Made by a program: the position numbers and the translations under genes. Below, one piece after another: positions 1 to 13,032 of a stretch of 60,000 nt of DNA. The notes below the pieces were generated by a model. That model was not told the DNA's origin, searched no databases, and saw nothing but the letters and a program-made list of their open reading frames with translations. The DNA is taken from contig NC_045150.1 in NCBI RefSeq assembly GCF_008831285.2, positions 6,834,001 through 6,894,000 of the forward strand, read 5' to 3'. This stretch comes from Nymphaea colorata. Its lineage: Eukaryota; Streptophyta; Magnoliopsida; Nymphaeales; Nymphaeaceae. Each line of letters opens with the position of its first letter. Position 1 is the first letter of the stretch.

Positions 1-1633
1 ACTGTAAAATGAATGGACTTGGGCCATGATGTAGGATGTCGTAAAGATTATCCTGTAGAATATTTTGCAAAAGTTGAGGCACCAGACTATTTTTGTAACT
101 AGAAGTAAATGTTAGTGAACATATTTTTTTGTGTCGTGTTCCCAAGGGTATGCCATAGGTACTGTGGAAGCTTTTATTAAGGGGAAAGCTAATCTCCCTG
201 GCAACTCCCTGAGAAGGGAAGCTTGAGAAATTTGGTTTCTCATGTATGGGCGCCTCCTTTCCTATCGCGACGAGTAAGCGGACTACTTTTTTTATTTTTC
301 TCATTAATTTTTGCTCGCTTTGTCTTTCTTTTTTTAGTTTCCACTAATATCTCTCATTTTTCTTCCTTTTTTAACTACTTTATTTCTTCGGCATTTGTTC
401 ATTTATATTCGTTTTATATACCACTTTTTTTTTCCTGATTTTTACTTGGCAAATCACTTTATAAACATATCCACTTCATAAATTTCTTGCTACACTTGCA
501 TCCCTGCGTCCTGTCCCATTGTCATGTCTCCTACCCATTTTTGCCGCTTGGCAACCATCACCGTCTATCTTTGTAATCGTGTTGCCAAAACTGACTGTTA
601 TGTGAGACCGTGGTTTGATCTAAATGAAGATGCATATTTTTAATTTTTACTCAATGCGAAAGCAACTTTTGACATAAAGGTTTATTTTTAAACACTTATT
701 CCGCAATATATTAATCACAATCCCATCAAGAGGAGGGGGAAGAATGAATTATTTCAAATTATTGAACACGCGAGTCGTTGTTGAAGAAGGAATAAACGAA
801 GTCGTGCCTTCTTTCCATCATAATACTGCTGAAACGAAAGACACAAAATCGAGCCCCGTGGGGTTGTGAATGAAAACTCCCAAAGTTAGCAATTAGATCC
901 GACTAATGGGTCGCTAATTGGACCCTCAACATTCACACGAGAAATAGAACTCAGAAAGTTGAACTGCAAGCATGCGCGAATTGCTGCCTTGGTCAGAAGG
1001 GTCAGTCAAGTTTCGTTTTTCATGTTGCCACTCTCTGAGTAAGTCGAAAATCCCGGGATGTCATTTCTACTCTCATGAGGGCTCCGGCGTCCGGGCTCAG
1101 TTTTTTCCAAGTTTTTCTGAAAAACAGAAGCTAACAAAAACCTTGGTATTTCATATATGCTTTTAACGGCAAATACTACTTGTCTGACAAGAATCCGGAG
1201 TTGTATCCAGAGTCTATTGACCAAGTAATGACTCAACCACCCACAAGAAGTCATTCCAGGTTACCTTGTTATAAATTTCAAAGAAATCCTTCTTCAACAA
1301 TAGATATATAACCCTTAAATACTATTGTTTACCAAGAAAGTTCTCGCCATTAAGCAGAACGTCTGGACTAGAATATTGAATTTAGACCTCTTTCAGCCTT
1401 TGGTCGGGTGAGTGGATCGCTTTTTATAAGAGCTCAACTGCTCAACTACACCATCTCTGGTTAACCGTTCGTTCACTCAAAACTGTCCCCGATTGCTCGA
1501 GGGAGCTTAAATACATGTTCTGTTTGGGAACCACAACAAAACCAGCTACCTAAGATATGAGAACACTCTCTACTGAGCCTACAGGTTGCAACGAAGTGCA
1601 GGTGTTGCATAAAACATAAAAGAATAGAATTGG
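1..1633. other. Intergenic, no gene recognised
   Basis: AT-rich, with a long pyrimidine-rich stretch around 280-440. Short open frames here show no recognisable domain and none has a convincing splice context. The right-hand part should include the 3' untranslated region and polyadenylation region of the minus-strand RRM gene that ends at 1634. No transfer RNA or repeat with clear ends was seen. Confidence 0.5.
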
Positions 1634-4600
1634 TCATCTGTGCTTAGGCCTACTTTTGGCATTTTCAGCAGCAGAATTATCAGTTCTTTTCCTGCTCCGC
1701 AGTGACGCACTTACTGCAGCTCGGACCTTTGCCCACTCCTTCTGTGATTCTGCACTTCGCATGAAAGTGCATACCTCATCCATGCGGACATTTCCGCTAG
1801 CTGTTCCTAGAGGTATAGACCGATCGATGTTGGTGGCCTTGGGGCTAACATTGGTTTCCTTATTGTTCTGACTCTTCTGAGTACTACTATTTAGGCCCTC
1901 CTGTTTCGGTTGTATCGAGGAATGTACACGCTCGGCCGATGATACATCATCTGATTTCCGGCATTCGACTCGATTCAACCCAGGGCTATCTGCTTGACTA
2001 GATTCAGCAAACTTTTCTGCAGTTACTGAGGGACCTTGAAAAATACCAGAGAGCTTGAACATGCTGCTGCTTTTTCCACTGAGCATGTCTCTCCATGTCT
2101 TGCTCGGGCAGACGTTTCTATGAGCAGCTTCTGGCTCTATGGTTCCAACCATGTTCCCAGCCTTCAGGCTAACATCAGTTTCTTTTGAATCCTGAGCATT
2201 TCTGTTTGGATCCTCTTCCTCTACTTGCATGGTTGAGGATACAGCTTCCACTGATGTAACTTTGGGTGATTTATCAAGTTTAGTTGTTTCACTATGTTCA
2301 GGAAACTTATCAGTGCCTGCTGAAGGCTCTGCAGAAACATCAGAGAGCTTGAAGCTACTGCTGCTTTTTCCACTAACCAGGTCTCTCCATGATACTTTCT
2401 GTACCCTGACACAACTGGTGGCATCCTGAGGAGGTGGAGGTTCATTAATGGTCACTGACATTACTCCTGCCACATCTTTAGTTTCAACTCCAGTTTCTGT
2501 TGCCTGATTTTCTAGGGCATGAACCAAATCATTAAGATGTTCTTCTGATGCTTGTTTCTTCTTTGATTGTTTCTGTTTTTCGCCATCTGCTGGAGGCTTG
2601 CGTGCTTTCTTTGCAAACTTAGGCTCTGTAGCTGGAAACGGCTTATTTCTTGTTAATACATCCGCATTTGGTACCTGAAAGAAACATATAAAACATGTAA
2701 CAGCCATGAGGGCAAACGAAACAAACAAAACAATTCGTTTATTGCCTAGTCCAAAATCATAACTGGTTTACACACTTGTTGTAGATGAATGGTGCAGTGA
2801 AGACAAAATCATAACAGGTTTACACACTTGTTGTAGATGAATGGTGCAGTAAAGTCTTCACAACTTTCTTGCTTTCATTCTGAAACTATCAAAACACTAC
2901 ATGTGCAGAATTTCACATGGAAAGAAAGTTGACAAAAGGAACAAGAACAGAATGAAACAACAAAAAGTCTTGAAAGGAAAAAATAAATGAAAAAGCATGC
3001 CATGGCTGCAAAATTCGCAAAAGACCTTTATAAGCCCTATGGCAGTGGCCCCTTCAAAATCTGGAGACTAAGGCACCTCATATGGCAGACAACTCGAAAG
3101 AAGGAAGGGTTCAAGGAAGATGTTTTATTCCACATTAAGATCCAAGAGTAAAAGAGAATATGCATCAAAATCCATGTAACTTTCCCTGTTGCTTGACTCA
3201 CACAGTTCAGAACTCAAGGCAAAGAAAAAGCTGGAGAACAAACATCAAGCATTCTAAAGATTATATGCAAATCAATAGCAGCAAAAAGAATATACCTCAA
3301 GGTCATAGTGATAAAAAACCAAGGCATGACAATCTGACAACAGAAACATGAATTAGAAGTAAAAAATCCAAGATTGAAAATACCTGCTTCATTGAAAATA
3401 TTTGTTCCTTTGGCTTGTACATTTCACTTGAGACATCCTGTACTTCCAAAGCTATATTTGTGATCAGATTATCTGAATCAGAAGCTTCAGCTGCTTCCTC
3501 ATTGTCCACTGCTATGGTATTGATCAAGTGGCTGACATCATTCATTTCCCTCAATGAGTTATGTTCTACAGTGCCGGCTGCTGACTCAGCTTCTGTTTTG
3601 AATAGCTTCTCCAGCACCGAGTTCATAATATCTAGCTCATGCTGGCCTATGACGTTATTCACTGTATTGAATGTAACATGTTCTGTAGATGTATTGTCAG
3701 ACAGAAGAGAATGCTGCTCACAATCACAGAAATGAACGGGCAAGGGAGGGGCATTAACATGTTGAAAGCTATATTTGTGTTTTCCAGTTCCGGCATATGG
3801 CAGCAACTTTACCTGTATAGCAAATCTTAGCATCTTTGTCATTAAAATGCTTCCTAAAGAATTACTAAATATATGGGCCAAAGGTTGCAGATGCAGACAA
3901 GTATCTAAGATGTAAACAGCCAGTAAATTATGGAACATCTAAGTGCATCCAGTAGATCAATGAACCACCAGCCATGAAAATTCTACAAGTCTATTAAGGG
4001 CAATAGTACCTTTAAAAAATATTAACATTAAACGAAAGCTATGTCACATGGGTACGGGATGCGGCAAGTTCCAAAAAAATTTGGGTGTGGGTGCGGCGAG
4101 AGCATATAAATAAATAAATAAAATATATATAACATATATATATATATATATATTATATACATATATATGTTATTTGTTATATAAGTAATTTTGTTTGTCT
4201 ATATTTTTAAACTTTTTTTTTATCAAGGATACCTTAATCTCATACAAAATTCAAAGTTTTATTAAATATTTTATTAAATAAAATAAGGGAGGAGAGAGAG
4301 AAGAGGGAAGATAGAAGGAAAAAAAATGAAAAGAAAAACAGGAGAAAAGAAGAACCGGTGCGGTCAGCAGCACCCGTTTCGGTTTGACGGAGTCGGGTGC
4401 CGTATCAGGCCGCACCCACACCGACGCGGGTGCGCCACCATGTTTGGCACTCGTGTGACTTAAAATGTAAGATTGTGCCTAGAATGTGTGTTGAAATATA
4501 ATGAAGCATCATGTATCCAAAAACTAGCATTCTTATCAAATTCCCACCTTTCTTAGTCGTGGGAAGTAAATTTTTAACTGCATCTTCTCTTCTCTTAAAC

Positions 4601-6075
4601 GTTTAGACTTCTTTGAGGAGCTCTCAGTGATGTCAGTGTCTGGCTCAGCATTTGAGCACAAAGCTTTGTTAGCTTCATCTTCTGCCCATTCTCTTCTTAA
4701 CCGCGTAAGATAATGTTCTTTAGCTTTTTCTAGCTTGAGTCTTCCTCCTTTCCAGATGCAACCGTTGTACTGCAACATAATAATCAATGATTAAAGAAAA
4801 TAACCAAAACAAAAAGAAACATATGCAACCAGGAATTTGGAAACAACTAGCACCAAAGAAATTAATAGTAAGACCGCGAATCTGTGATCAACAAGGAAAA
4901 ACAGGACTCATGAATGCTTGATACTGCAACCACTAAACCACAAGGTGTAGAGTCATGAACAAATGAAAAATTGTCGAGAAGAGAAAATAGCGTGACATTT
5001 CAATAATCAAAGCAATTTGACGACCAGAGATACTATGGGGATTTTAACCTTTTTTTATATTTCAACAAGAATTATTACATCAACTATAAGTTCCATGGCG
5101 TTCCCAAAACAAAAGGCTGAAACTTAACCTAATTTTTCTAGGAAATAACTTGAGAAATGCACCTGCCAAGATATTGCTTTCGCCAGAAATTCCATTAGCA
5201 ACTATAATTGCGAGTCCTTTCACTTAGCCAAGCTTCATTTATTTATCATATTGGAACAATTACTAGACATACAACCCTTGGTATCGAAGCCATATGTTAC
5301 AAAAGGAACGTCTAAGGTACGCCCTATAATAACTTCAAAGTTCAACCATGAACCAAGCAATTGCGACAATGCTGCTGCACCATAAATTATTCACGACGTA
5401 CCCATCTCGTCATATCAACCACCCACATAAACCCTAGTCAAGAGTTCGATGCTTCCTCATTCTGATAACACGAAAAAGCCCTAAATGAGAGTCGCGTAAC
5501 TTCTCAGTCTGACAACAACAAGAGCTTAAAACTAAAAGGTTTCAGCTACAGCCTCGAGTCGCAGCAATCTAATTTTTTTTTTTCAATTAAACCATAGACA
5601 GCCACATAAAAAACCACACAAGATCCTTCGCGCTAATGCATTTAGTTTTCTGTAGAGAAAATGAAAACCACCCAAAAGACAATTAGGTTAAAAAAAAATT
5701 AGATACGAAACAATCCCCAACCGAAACAATCGATCATCAACCGCATTCCCATCTAACACTTCGTTTCCAAGGAGCAGACAAGCAGAGACGAAACAAAAGC
5801 CGGAAGAGATTAGACAAAAGGAAGAAGGAATATGGAAGTGTTCGGACAAGAGAACCAACCGTACTGAACAGCTTGTTAAAAGACTTTTGAGAGTCGGGCT
5901 CGAAATCCATGTAAGCGAAACTCCGGCCATTGGTCCGGACGATCTCGACTCCTTTCACCCTGCCCAGGTACGAGAATGTCTTCTCCAGATCGCTTGCCGT
6001 CACTGCCTGGCCCAACCCTCCGACGAACACCCTGGTCGTCGACATACCGCCACCATCCTCCTCTTTCTCTCCCAT
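1634..6075 (-). CDS. ROS3-like: RRM-domain protein, REPRESSOR OF SILENCING 3 / NOL8-like
   Basis: Four exons read right to left: 6075-5860, 4769-4548, 3812-3384 and 2674-1634. All junctions are GT-AG in phase 0, giving 635 residues. Residues 13-72 plus the start of exon 2 form one RRM: RNP2-like VFVGGL (about 16-21) and RNP1-like RSFAYMDF (51-58). Joining exons 1 and 2 gives KLFST-YNGCIWKGG, then the lysine/arginine-rich KEHYLTRLRREWAEDE segment. Exon 3 carries GTGKHKYSFQHV and PLPVHFCDCE. Exon 4 is long and low in complexity, with two copies of a WRD(L/M)(V/L)SGKSSS motif near residues 385 and 483, and an FMRSAESQKEWAK segment near the basic C terminus. In Arabidopsis, ROS3 is an RNA-binding protein acting with the ROS1 demethylase against silencing; NOL8 is nucleolar. 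Function here is inferred from this family resemblance. The next in-frame Met is at residue 11; 6075 was chosen because it is the first one. Confidence is high for the gene model and moderate for the name. Confidence 0.85.
2752..2855. repeat. 52-bp tandem duplication in intron 3 of the RRM gene
   Basis: Two adjacent copies with a period of 52 bases (first from 2752, second from 2804) differ at only a few positions. Both lie just inside intron 3 near its acceptor end and share the core ACACACTTGTTGTAGATGAA. The near identity points to a recent local duplication. Confidence 0.85.
4043..4459. mobile_element. Putative non-autonomous element with inverted ends in intron 2 of the RRM gene
   Basis: The left end starts GTCACATGGGTAC and the right end, read on the other strand, starts GTCACACGAGTGC. 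Both ends also carry the inward motif GGTGTGGGTGCGGC at a similar distance. Between them lies AT-rich sequence with a (TA)n run around 4120-4160 and an A/G-rich run near 4290-4345. No target-site duplication was found, so the superfamily is not assigned. The high-GC ends contrast with the AT-rich intron. Confidence 0.5.
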
Positions 6076-7854
6076 GTTTCGGTCGTGCTCGTCTACTGCT
6101 TCTGCCTCGTCTTCTTTGCTCCCGCTTTGCTCTTGCGGATTCGGTTCCTAGTTTCGTTTGGGTCAACAATAAATCGGAACACTAGCGTCCAAGAGCACAA
6201 AACCTGATAAAGTACGCAGGTCTGATCCAATGTTCTATTGGTCGGACTCGGGCGGGGATTAGCAAGTGCGACCAGCTTAGGTTTCTGCACGACTATTTTC
6301 CAAGAAAACACCCAGAAAGACGCAGAGAGTTGGTTGAGTTGGAAAGCTGGTGAAAGTCAGTTTAATGTTTGTAACTTTGTGAGCGCTACTCTTTTAGACA
6401 GTAAACATTGGAGGTATGATAATCTAGTAACGAGTAGACCACTCCCCACTTAAGTCCTGAATTCCAATACGGGAAAAGGGGTAGAGTTTCAGCCTCTTCT
6501 GGAATCAGGTCCCATATTTCCGAAGAAACTGTTTCATGGACAAGTGTTTTACTAAAGTTTCATTGTTACATTTCCCTCCCTTCTTTTGGGTTTATCATTC
6601 ATTCCCACAAAATTGTTTCCCGTGAATGACTCACCGCTTAAGTATCTTTTCTCGTGATCGCAAAATGGTTTGATGACATGTTCTAAAATCCCGAGATTTT
6701 CATTTGCTAAATTTAGTGTGATTAATCTTTGTTAATAACTTTACCTCCAGAGAACGCACCATTGTACATCTAGGTTTGTTTTTGTCCCATTAATTTGCCC
6801 AAAAAAATGTGACGCAAGGTTTTTCTTCAATAAAAGAGCGCCAAGCAGGGTTGCATCTGAATAACGCATTTAACGGTTTAAATAAATAAAAAAGACTTCA
6901 AACTGCTATCCTTCTCTGCATGGTCCAAATGAAAGGCCTGCGAAAATTTGATTCGTCGTGTCAAAATGCATGTTAGTAGTCAGTTGGAGTTAACATAAGC
7001 TGGTCCATCGAGGAAATAAGAGCTCAAGTTATAGCTATTGCATATACAAGTCAAGGGGTCCACTAGTGGCTATAATCAGTAGTTCAGTTGAATTACTTTT
7101 TTAGATTTACCATGGTCATTGCCTAAAATGTAATGGCTCAAGAGGTCGGTAAAAGTATTTTTCTACACCAGATGCCAATTGAAATAGAAGATGGATAAGC
7201 CATGGACCAGTACTGTTCATGAATGTGAAACACTAAGGAGACCACCTACTTCTTGGTAACAAGAAAATTCTGTAATACTTCATATTTTAATTCGAAGATG
7301 CAGAGCAACACTAAGTGACCCGATATGCACTCCTTTCCTGAGTGTCATAGCACACCTTGCTGTAGATTCTGATGCAACAAAGAGCCTCACAAGCAGCCAG
7401 TGTAGCATGAATAAGAGATACGGATGAAAAAGCTTATCCAAGCCGAGGTGGATAAATTCTCTAGTGGCTTTCTATGATACAAAGGAAAAAAAAAACATGA
7501 ATCTGAACACCTTCCGCAGCAGTGGTAAACATTCCCAAGAATGAAAATGAATCATAATGCCTGTTTGACAGCCACTGCAGCTCCACGAAGCCAATTTTTT
7601 GGGTCTTAATCGCAACATCTGACGAACTAACTAAACACATAGAGGAACGGTTGTGTACAGGCAAAGAATCTACTAGTGGCCGTTCCTCTTTAACAAAACG
7701 TTCAACCTTTAATGACAGAAAAGAAGCAAAAGGCAGTCTTGTGGTTTTCGAATCAAACAATTTTTGACATTTGAAACGAATGCCCTCAAAACAGATCTAA
7801 GCAACATTCACATCTATGAGTCTCGAGTTATGTGCAAAATTATGCTACATTTGC
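6076..7854. promoter_or_regulatory. Intergenic: 5' region of the RRM gene and 3' region of RPL29
   Basis: This holds the presumed promoter and leader of the minus-strand RRM gene (just right of 6075) and the 3' untranslated region of the plastid L29 gene, which stops at 7855. No further gene was recognised. I could not place a TATA box or polyadenylation signal with confidence. Confidence 0.45.
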
Positions 7855-10800
7855 TCATGTACTTTTTTCCTCTGCTGCTGCCTTTTCTTCCTCTAGCTTC
7901 TTCCTTAGTGATGGTGGTGGTCTAACAACAATGCTTCTCTTCCATTTACGGTCAAGCTTTCTGGATAGCCTTTTGTTGATTCCTTCCTCTATCTCCCTTT
8001 CTCTCTTAACCGTCAACATCCGAGCAATCTATGGAGAGAAAAACAACAGCAGGACATGTTAAAATGGGATCAACTAATTCAGAGAAAACGAGGAAAAAAT
8101 TTGAGTATTTTTGAAACAGCATCAGACCAACCCTGTTATGTATGTCTACTGGAAAGTCTCACATCAGAAATATCATGATTATTTATGTCAACGTTTTAGT
8201 TACGCTTGACATATCAAGCTATTATTCTTTGAATAATTTAGCACTTGACATATGCAATTTTGAAGCATTTTCAAACTATAGCTTATCATACCACACTGAT
8301 CATGCTTTTTTAAGAATTCATTCCATTTCTCCAAAAATGAAAAGAAAAATATGCACTTTTACTGAAGTAGATCAAATGGTTTCTTATTAATTTGCAAATT
8401 TTATATATATTTTTTGTATCAAAAGCTTAAATAGGGCAATGAGATCACCATGATTTCTATTGGACCATTCAGAAAATGATAAATAAATAACTAAAAAGCA
8501 GTACATAAAAACACCAATACCATGCCACCGACTATATAGAAAATGATAAACTGTACCAGCTGTGCATCATGGCATTGGTGTATAAGTTCTAAAGCTTTCC
8601 TAATTTTACAAGTAAAAGCAATTAGTTCCTGTTTCTGAACTTCTATTTTCAGCTGGAAAAAAGAATATATAGCCAGAAAGTGCAACTCGATTGCTTTTAC
8701 TTTAAGAATGTTGTTCAAAAATATATATTTACAGTACAAGCAGATGGCGTCCAAAATCAGGTAGTTCTGAAATTGGAGGTGAATATTTATGCTCTCTTGG
8801 CTGTATAATAAATAACTGAGAGATAAGCAGTCATTGAGTAACAGAATCATGTTTCACAGAATCACAAAGACCAATGAACAACACAGGAATCACAAGTGAC
8901 AAGAAGACAGAAAGTTGGCAGGGAGATGGAGGTTTTGGTGGAACATTTAGAGCACATGAAACAAAAAAACATGCACTGTTACATGCCAGGATATATACAA
9001 TCTGGAAGTTGCTTAGATAACCCCTGCTTCTGAGAAGTCAAGGGTATTGGCAATATTATTATTGTGTGACAAACAGGACAAGATCAAAAGCCCGAATACT
9101 AGAGTAGAAAACTGAAAGTAATTAAATGTTTAAACGATGGACTGAATTTTAGCCAATACTATCGGACTAAAATATGGTTTAGGAACCAGGCATACCAAAC
9201 TTAAGCTAGAGTTGCAGCATGCTTTTCCTGGAAAGGATTCCCATTAAACCTAGAAATAAATCATTTGATATGACCCCTGCTAGATAATGCAGGGAAACAT
9301 GACATAGATCAAAACCATTCTTGTGTATAGGAAGAAATTATATGATCGCGAAGTATAGTTAGATGCTGGTTTAGGTAACCGTGGCCATCAGTTTAATTGC
9401 TCTCCATCCCAAAGAGCATTCAAGAGTATCGAACCAGTAGATGCACCCCTTGTGTTAACCATAAAAGAAACTGGTAAACTGGTAGAGAATTAGGAGGCCC
9501 ACTTGTAAAACTCCATGACCAGAGTTGTTTGGCTATGTGAGAATCTAAGATGATCTAAGTAAATAGCTGAATAGTAAGGAAAGACAAATAAATTAAGGGA
9601 AAGCAATGAATTCATGATTTCACTCAGATCTGGACTGCTCAATCACAACACAAGCTCATTTATTGATGGATGAGAAAATAAAAGGAGAAACCTAAAACAA
9701 GGCAAGTCTAAAAGAGATTCCAACTAATTTAAGATAATTTCAAGAAAATAAGGTTTTGAATTGATTCCTGTATCATTCTTCCCTGGCCAAAAAAAAAACT
9801 CGCTCTAAAGTGTAGGTGTCTCCATTTCTTCCAATTACGCTCAACCACATGGGACAATCTTAAGGGAAATTGGAGTTCTAATATTCAAAGCCACAGTAGG
9901 TTCTAGAGCACATGGTCCAAAGACTCCAAACAATTTGTACGCTGCTTCAACAGTCTCAATTTCAATCAGTTCAAATGGGCCTACAGCAAATTCTGCCAAC
10001 AAGACTGAATCCATGTTTCAGGCATCAACTAATAGGTAGATCATTGGGCATCTACCATGTCATTTCACATGCAAGGCTAGCTTAAGTGGGTGAAAAGACT
10101 CAAAAGAAAACAAAAAGGATTAATGGAATTGGATATGGGTTTCACTTGGAATTTAAGTGTAGTAGCTGCAAGTTTTCTAGATCAAATAGGCTTAGATGCC
10201 GGCCTGGGTAGATTTGGATAACTCACTTGTTTGGGTTCAGAAATCAGATACACATATATTTGAACAAAACCACTCAGCAACATTTGATTCAATTTGGGTT
10301 GAATGAGCGGGCTCTGGTTGAGTGGGCAGAGACCTCTGTGGTAGAACTCAGTACCTCCCAAAGAAGTGGGTTGCACCTCCAGTTTCAGTGATGGCTGGTA
10401 TTGACCAGAAGATGCCACCACTATCTATGTGCATACAGAATGATGGAAGGCTATGCTCCGCTGATGACCATTGCCTCATGATCAGAGGATGGTCGATAAT
10501 TGGGGTGCAACTGGTAGCTGTTTTGGAGTTTAATGCCATCTGGCTCTTCTCTCTTCTTTGTATTCAGTCATAATAACTTTGCAAGCAGATGGCTGCCACA
10601 TTTTTGTGAGTTCTTGATGGAGTTTGGGCAATGCAGGGTCTGCAGTTGTAAAAAAATCCAGGTCTACAGGAGACTATTTTGATAAGATCTACAGGCATCT
10701 GCTAGTAGAGAATTCACTACACAACACCATAATTCATTAAAAACAGTGCCAGATGGGATCAAATCCACACCGGCAACAATAAAAGGTAAGCTCCCTTACT

Positions 10801-12156
10801 CAATCCAACAAGATTGTCTCTCGAAAGTCGAATCATTGTTTATTAGTCAAGGAAAGGACCCTGACCCTAAATAGATGCAGCAGCAGATCCAAAACCTCAC
10901 CAACGCCTAAGGTCCTCTTGAATCTACGTTGAACAAGTTTATTTTTACAAAATTATCTTAAATTAGACAGAACCTTTTAAATTTGTCTTGTTTGCGAATA
11001 TTATCATTTTTTTCAGGTAGGATTATCATTCAGAATTATCTTGCTTATTTTCTCATCATAAATGAATGAGTTGACATTGTAACTAATCAGTCCATCCCCT
11101 TTTAACCTTGATAATGCTCGAAGAAATAAACTCAAGATTGAAATATTGAGGCACCAAGGGTATGTAGCGGAGGTTCAATTCTTTTCTCCTTCTTAAGAAA
11201 AATATATGAGTTTGACTTCCTCTTTTGCCTCCTAGTCAAGAAAAAATCCAATCTTGTTGTTTAAATTTCAAAAGTACTTCAGTGGTGTGAAATCAAATGA
11301 GCTAACTCAAATAAGCTGGGAGCGCGGTACTGGAGCCCGGTTAAGCTCCCTCATTTACATAAATGAGCCAGGCTCCACGATCGCTTATCTAAGAGACCAA
11401 GCTTGAGCTTGGGCAGCATTACAGTTGAAAATTTTGGCAGGGAATTCAGGAAGTTGGTTACTGTTTCTTCCAATCTTCATCAACAGGGTTGCTTACTAGA
11501 AACATCAACTGACAAAATTTCAAGAAAGGGAAGAACATCAAACGTGGAAGCAAGCGAATAGGCATACGATATATCTCTGCATAATCACTACCCGAGCAAG
11601 GAAACATATAAAAGAACCGACAACGATAGCTTCTTTGTTTCAGATATTTCATCCATCAACAATCACGTAGCAGAATATGAGAGACAACAAAAGGAAAAAC
11701 GACGGCGGCACACAATGTCATCAGCAAATTCTCAAATTAAAAGAACCACAAACCTGAAAATGTACGAAATCGGGGACCGGCAAAAAGAAGAACAAAAGAG
11801 AAGAATAGGAAACGCACCCTTTTTCTCATTCGTCCAAATTCGCTGGATTTGAACTCGTTCCTGGCAGAGCGCTGCAGGCGGAGCATGAAGAGCTCGCCCT
11901 TGAGATCGACTACCTCATTGTTTATCTGCTCAGTGGACATTTCTCTTATCTCCTTCATCTCCTCCTCCCGCTTGGCCATCATCACGACGCTCCGCCTTGA
12001 GGACCTACCAATAGAAGGAGCGGCCACTCTCACTCCAGACGATAGATGGCGGGTAGTGCTCAACCTCAGCCCACCGAATGAGGATATCGGCAACCTTTTA
12101 GAGAGGGAAATCGATGCAGGGGAAGGCATACACAGCCCCAGAACGCTCCCACCCAT
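7855..12156 (-). CDS. RPL29: 50S ribosomal protein L29, chloroplastic (uL29c)
   Basis: Two exons: 12156-11818 (113 codons) and 8028-7855 (57 codons plus TGA), joined in phase 0 by GT-AG signals across a 3,789-bp intron, giving 170 residues. The N terminus (about residues 1-60) is rich in Ser/Arg/Ala with few acids, as expected for a plastid transit peptide. The L29 core follows: EEMKEIREMSTEQINNEVVDL, then GELFMLRLQ and ARNEFKSSEF up to the junction. Exon 2 supplies IARMLTVKREREIEEGI, then KRLSRKLDRKWKRS, VVRPPPSLRKK and an acidic/alanine tail, the normal order for plant plastid L29. The protein binds 23S rRNA near the polypeptide exit tunnel of the 70S plastid ribosome. The start at 12156 (MGGSVLG) was preferred over an in-frame Met at 12204, because the upstream stretch encodes only an Arg/Glu run from a GA-rich leader. 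The intron is unusually large; I see no second gene in it. Confidence 0.93.
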
Positions 12157-12331
12157 TCTTCTCCCTCTCTTGCTCTCTCTCTCTCTCTCGATCGAACCTT
12201 TCAAACGGGATAGCAGGGCCTCTTCCCTGCCTGGACAGGGATAACGGATAAAGGGTCATCCCCATTGACGAAATGGTCCCTGACTTTTTGAGATTTCCCG
12301 TGCTTTAAAACAACCGTCTCTATATCAGGAC

Positions 12332-12930
12332 CAGGACTGCACCTGAGCGGAGGTGAGCCCTATATTGGTCAGCTCGAGCGGAGTTGAGCCTATTTTGGTT
12401 ACTACTCGGCTCAAAAAACTCGAGCTCAAACTCAGCTTGAATTCGATTAAAGCTGTTTATATCAAGGTCGAGCTCGACTTGACTACGCAAAATCAAACTC
12501 AAACTCGACTTGACTACTTGACTACGCAAAATCGAGCTTGAATTTGACTCGTCTAACCCATTTAACTCGTTTAGGCGTTAACTCGTTTAGAATTCAGTAT
12601 ATGCAAGCATCTTACAATTCATGTAACTCATTTAACTTGTGTAACTTGTGAAAATTTGTAACTCATTTAACTTGTGTAACTTGTGAAAATTTGTTTTTAC
12701 CTGAAAAGTTAAAAATCGGTCATTCTTTGAACCGGTTTTGATAATATTATATGGAGCACCGGTTTACGAGTCGAGTCGAGTTCTTGAAACTTGAACTCGA
12801 CTCATTGATCGTTTCGAGTATCTTTATAAGCTCGAACTTGATTCGTTCATAAACGAGTCAAGCACGAACCGAGTTTTTTCAAGCGAGTTCAAGTCAAACC
12901 CGAGTTGGCTCAGCTCGTTGTGCAGCCTTA
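12332..12930. mobile_element. Non-autonomous hAT-like element (family A), 599 bp
   Basis: It is flanked by a perfect 8-bp target-site duplication, ATCAGGAC, at 12324-12331 and 12931-12938. The left end is CAGGACTGCAC; the right end read on the other strand is TAAGGCTGCAC. The interior is rich in CTCGAG/GAGCTC-type words and has a 35-bp tandem duplication around 12620-12692 (AACTCATTTAACTTGTGTAA core). The 8-bp duplication and CA/TA-type ends fit the hAT superfamily. There is no coding capacity. It lies about 175 bp upstream of the RPL29 start codon, so it may sit in or next to that promoter. A second copy in opposite orientation is at 32033-32511. Confidence 0.88.
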
Positions 12931-13032
12931 ATCAGGACTCATTATGCAAAAGAAGAAGAGCGGTTTTCTGGCTGGATTGGAAAAGGCGGCATAAATTGTG
13001 TGCTTCCACAAACTCTAACAATGAAACAGTTA

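Noticed and set aside
5887-6207. Plus-strand frames of 69-106 codons
   Set aside because: Antisense shadows of exon 1 of the RRM gene.
10182-10573. Frames on both strands inside the RPL29 intron
   Set aside because: Neither shows a domain, and each overlaps the other; probably chance.
11849-12244. Plus-strand frame of 131 codons
   Set aside because: It is the antisense shadow of RPL29 exon 1.
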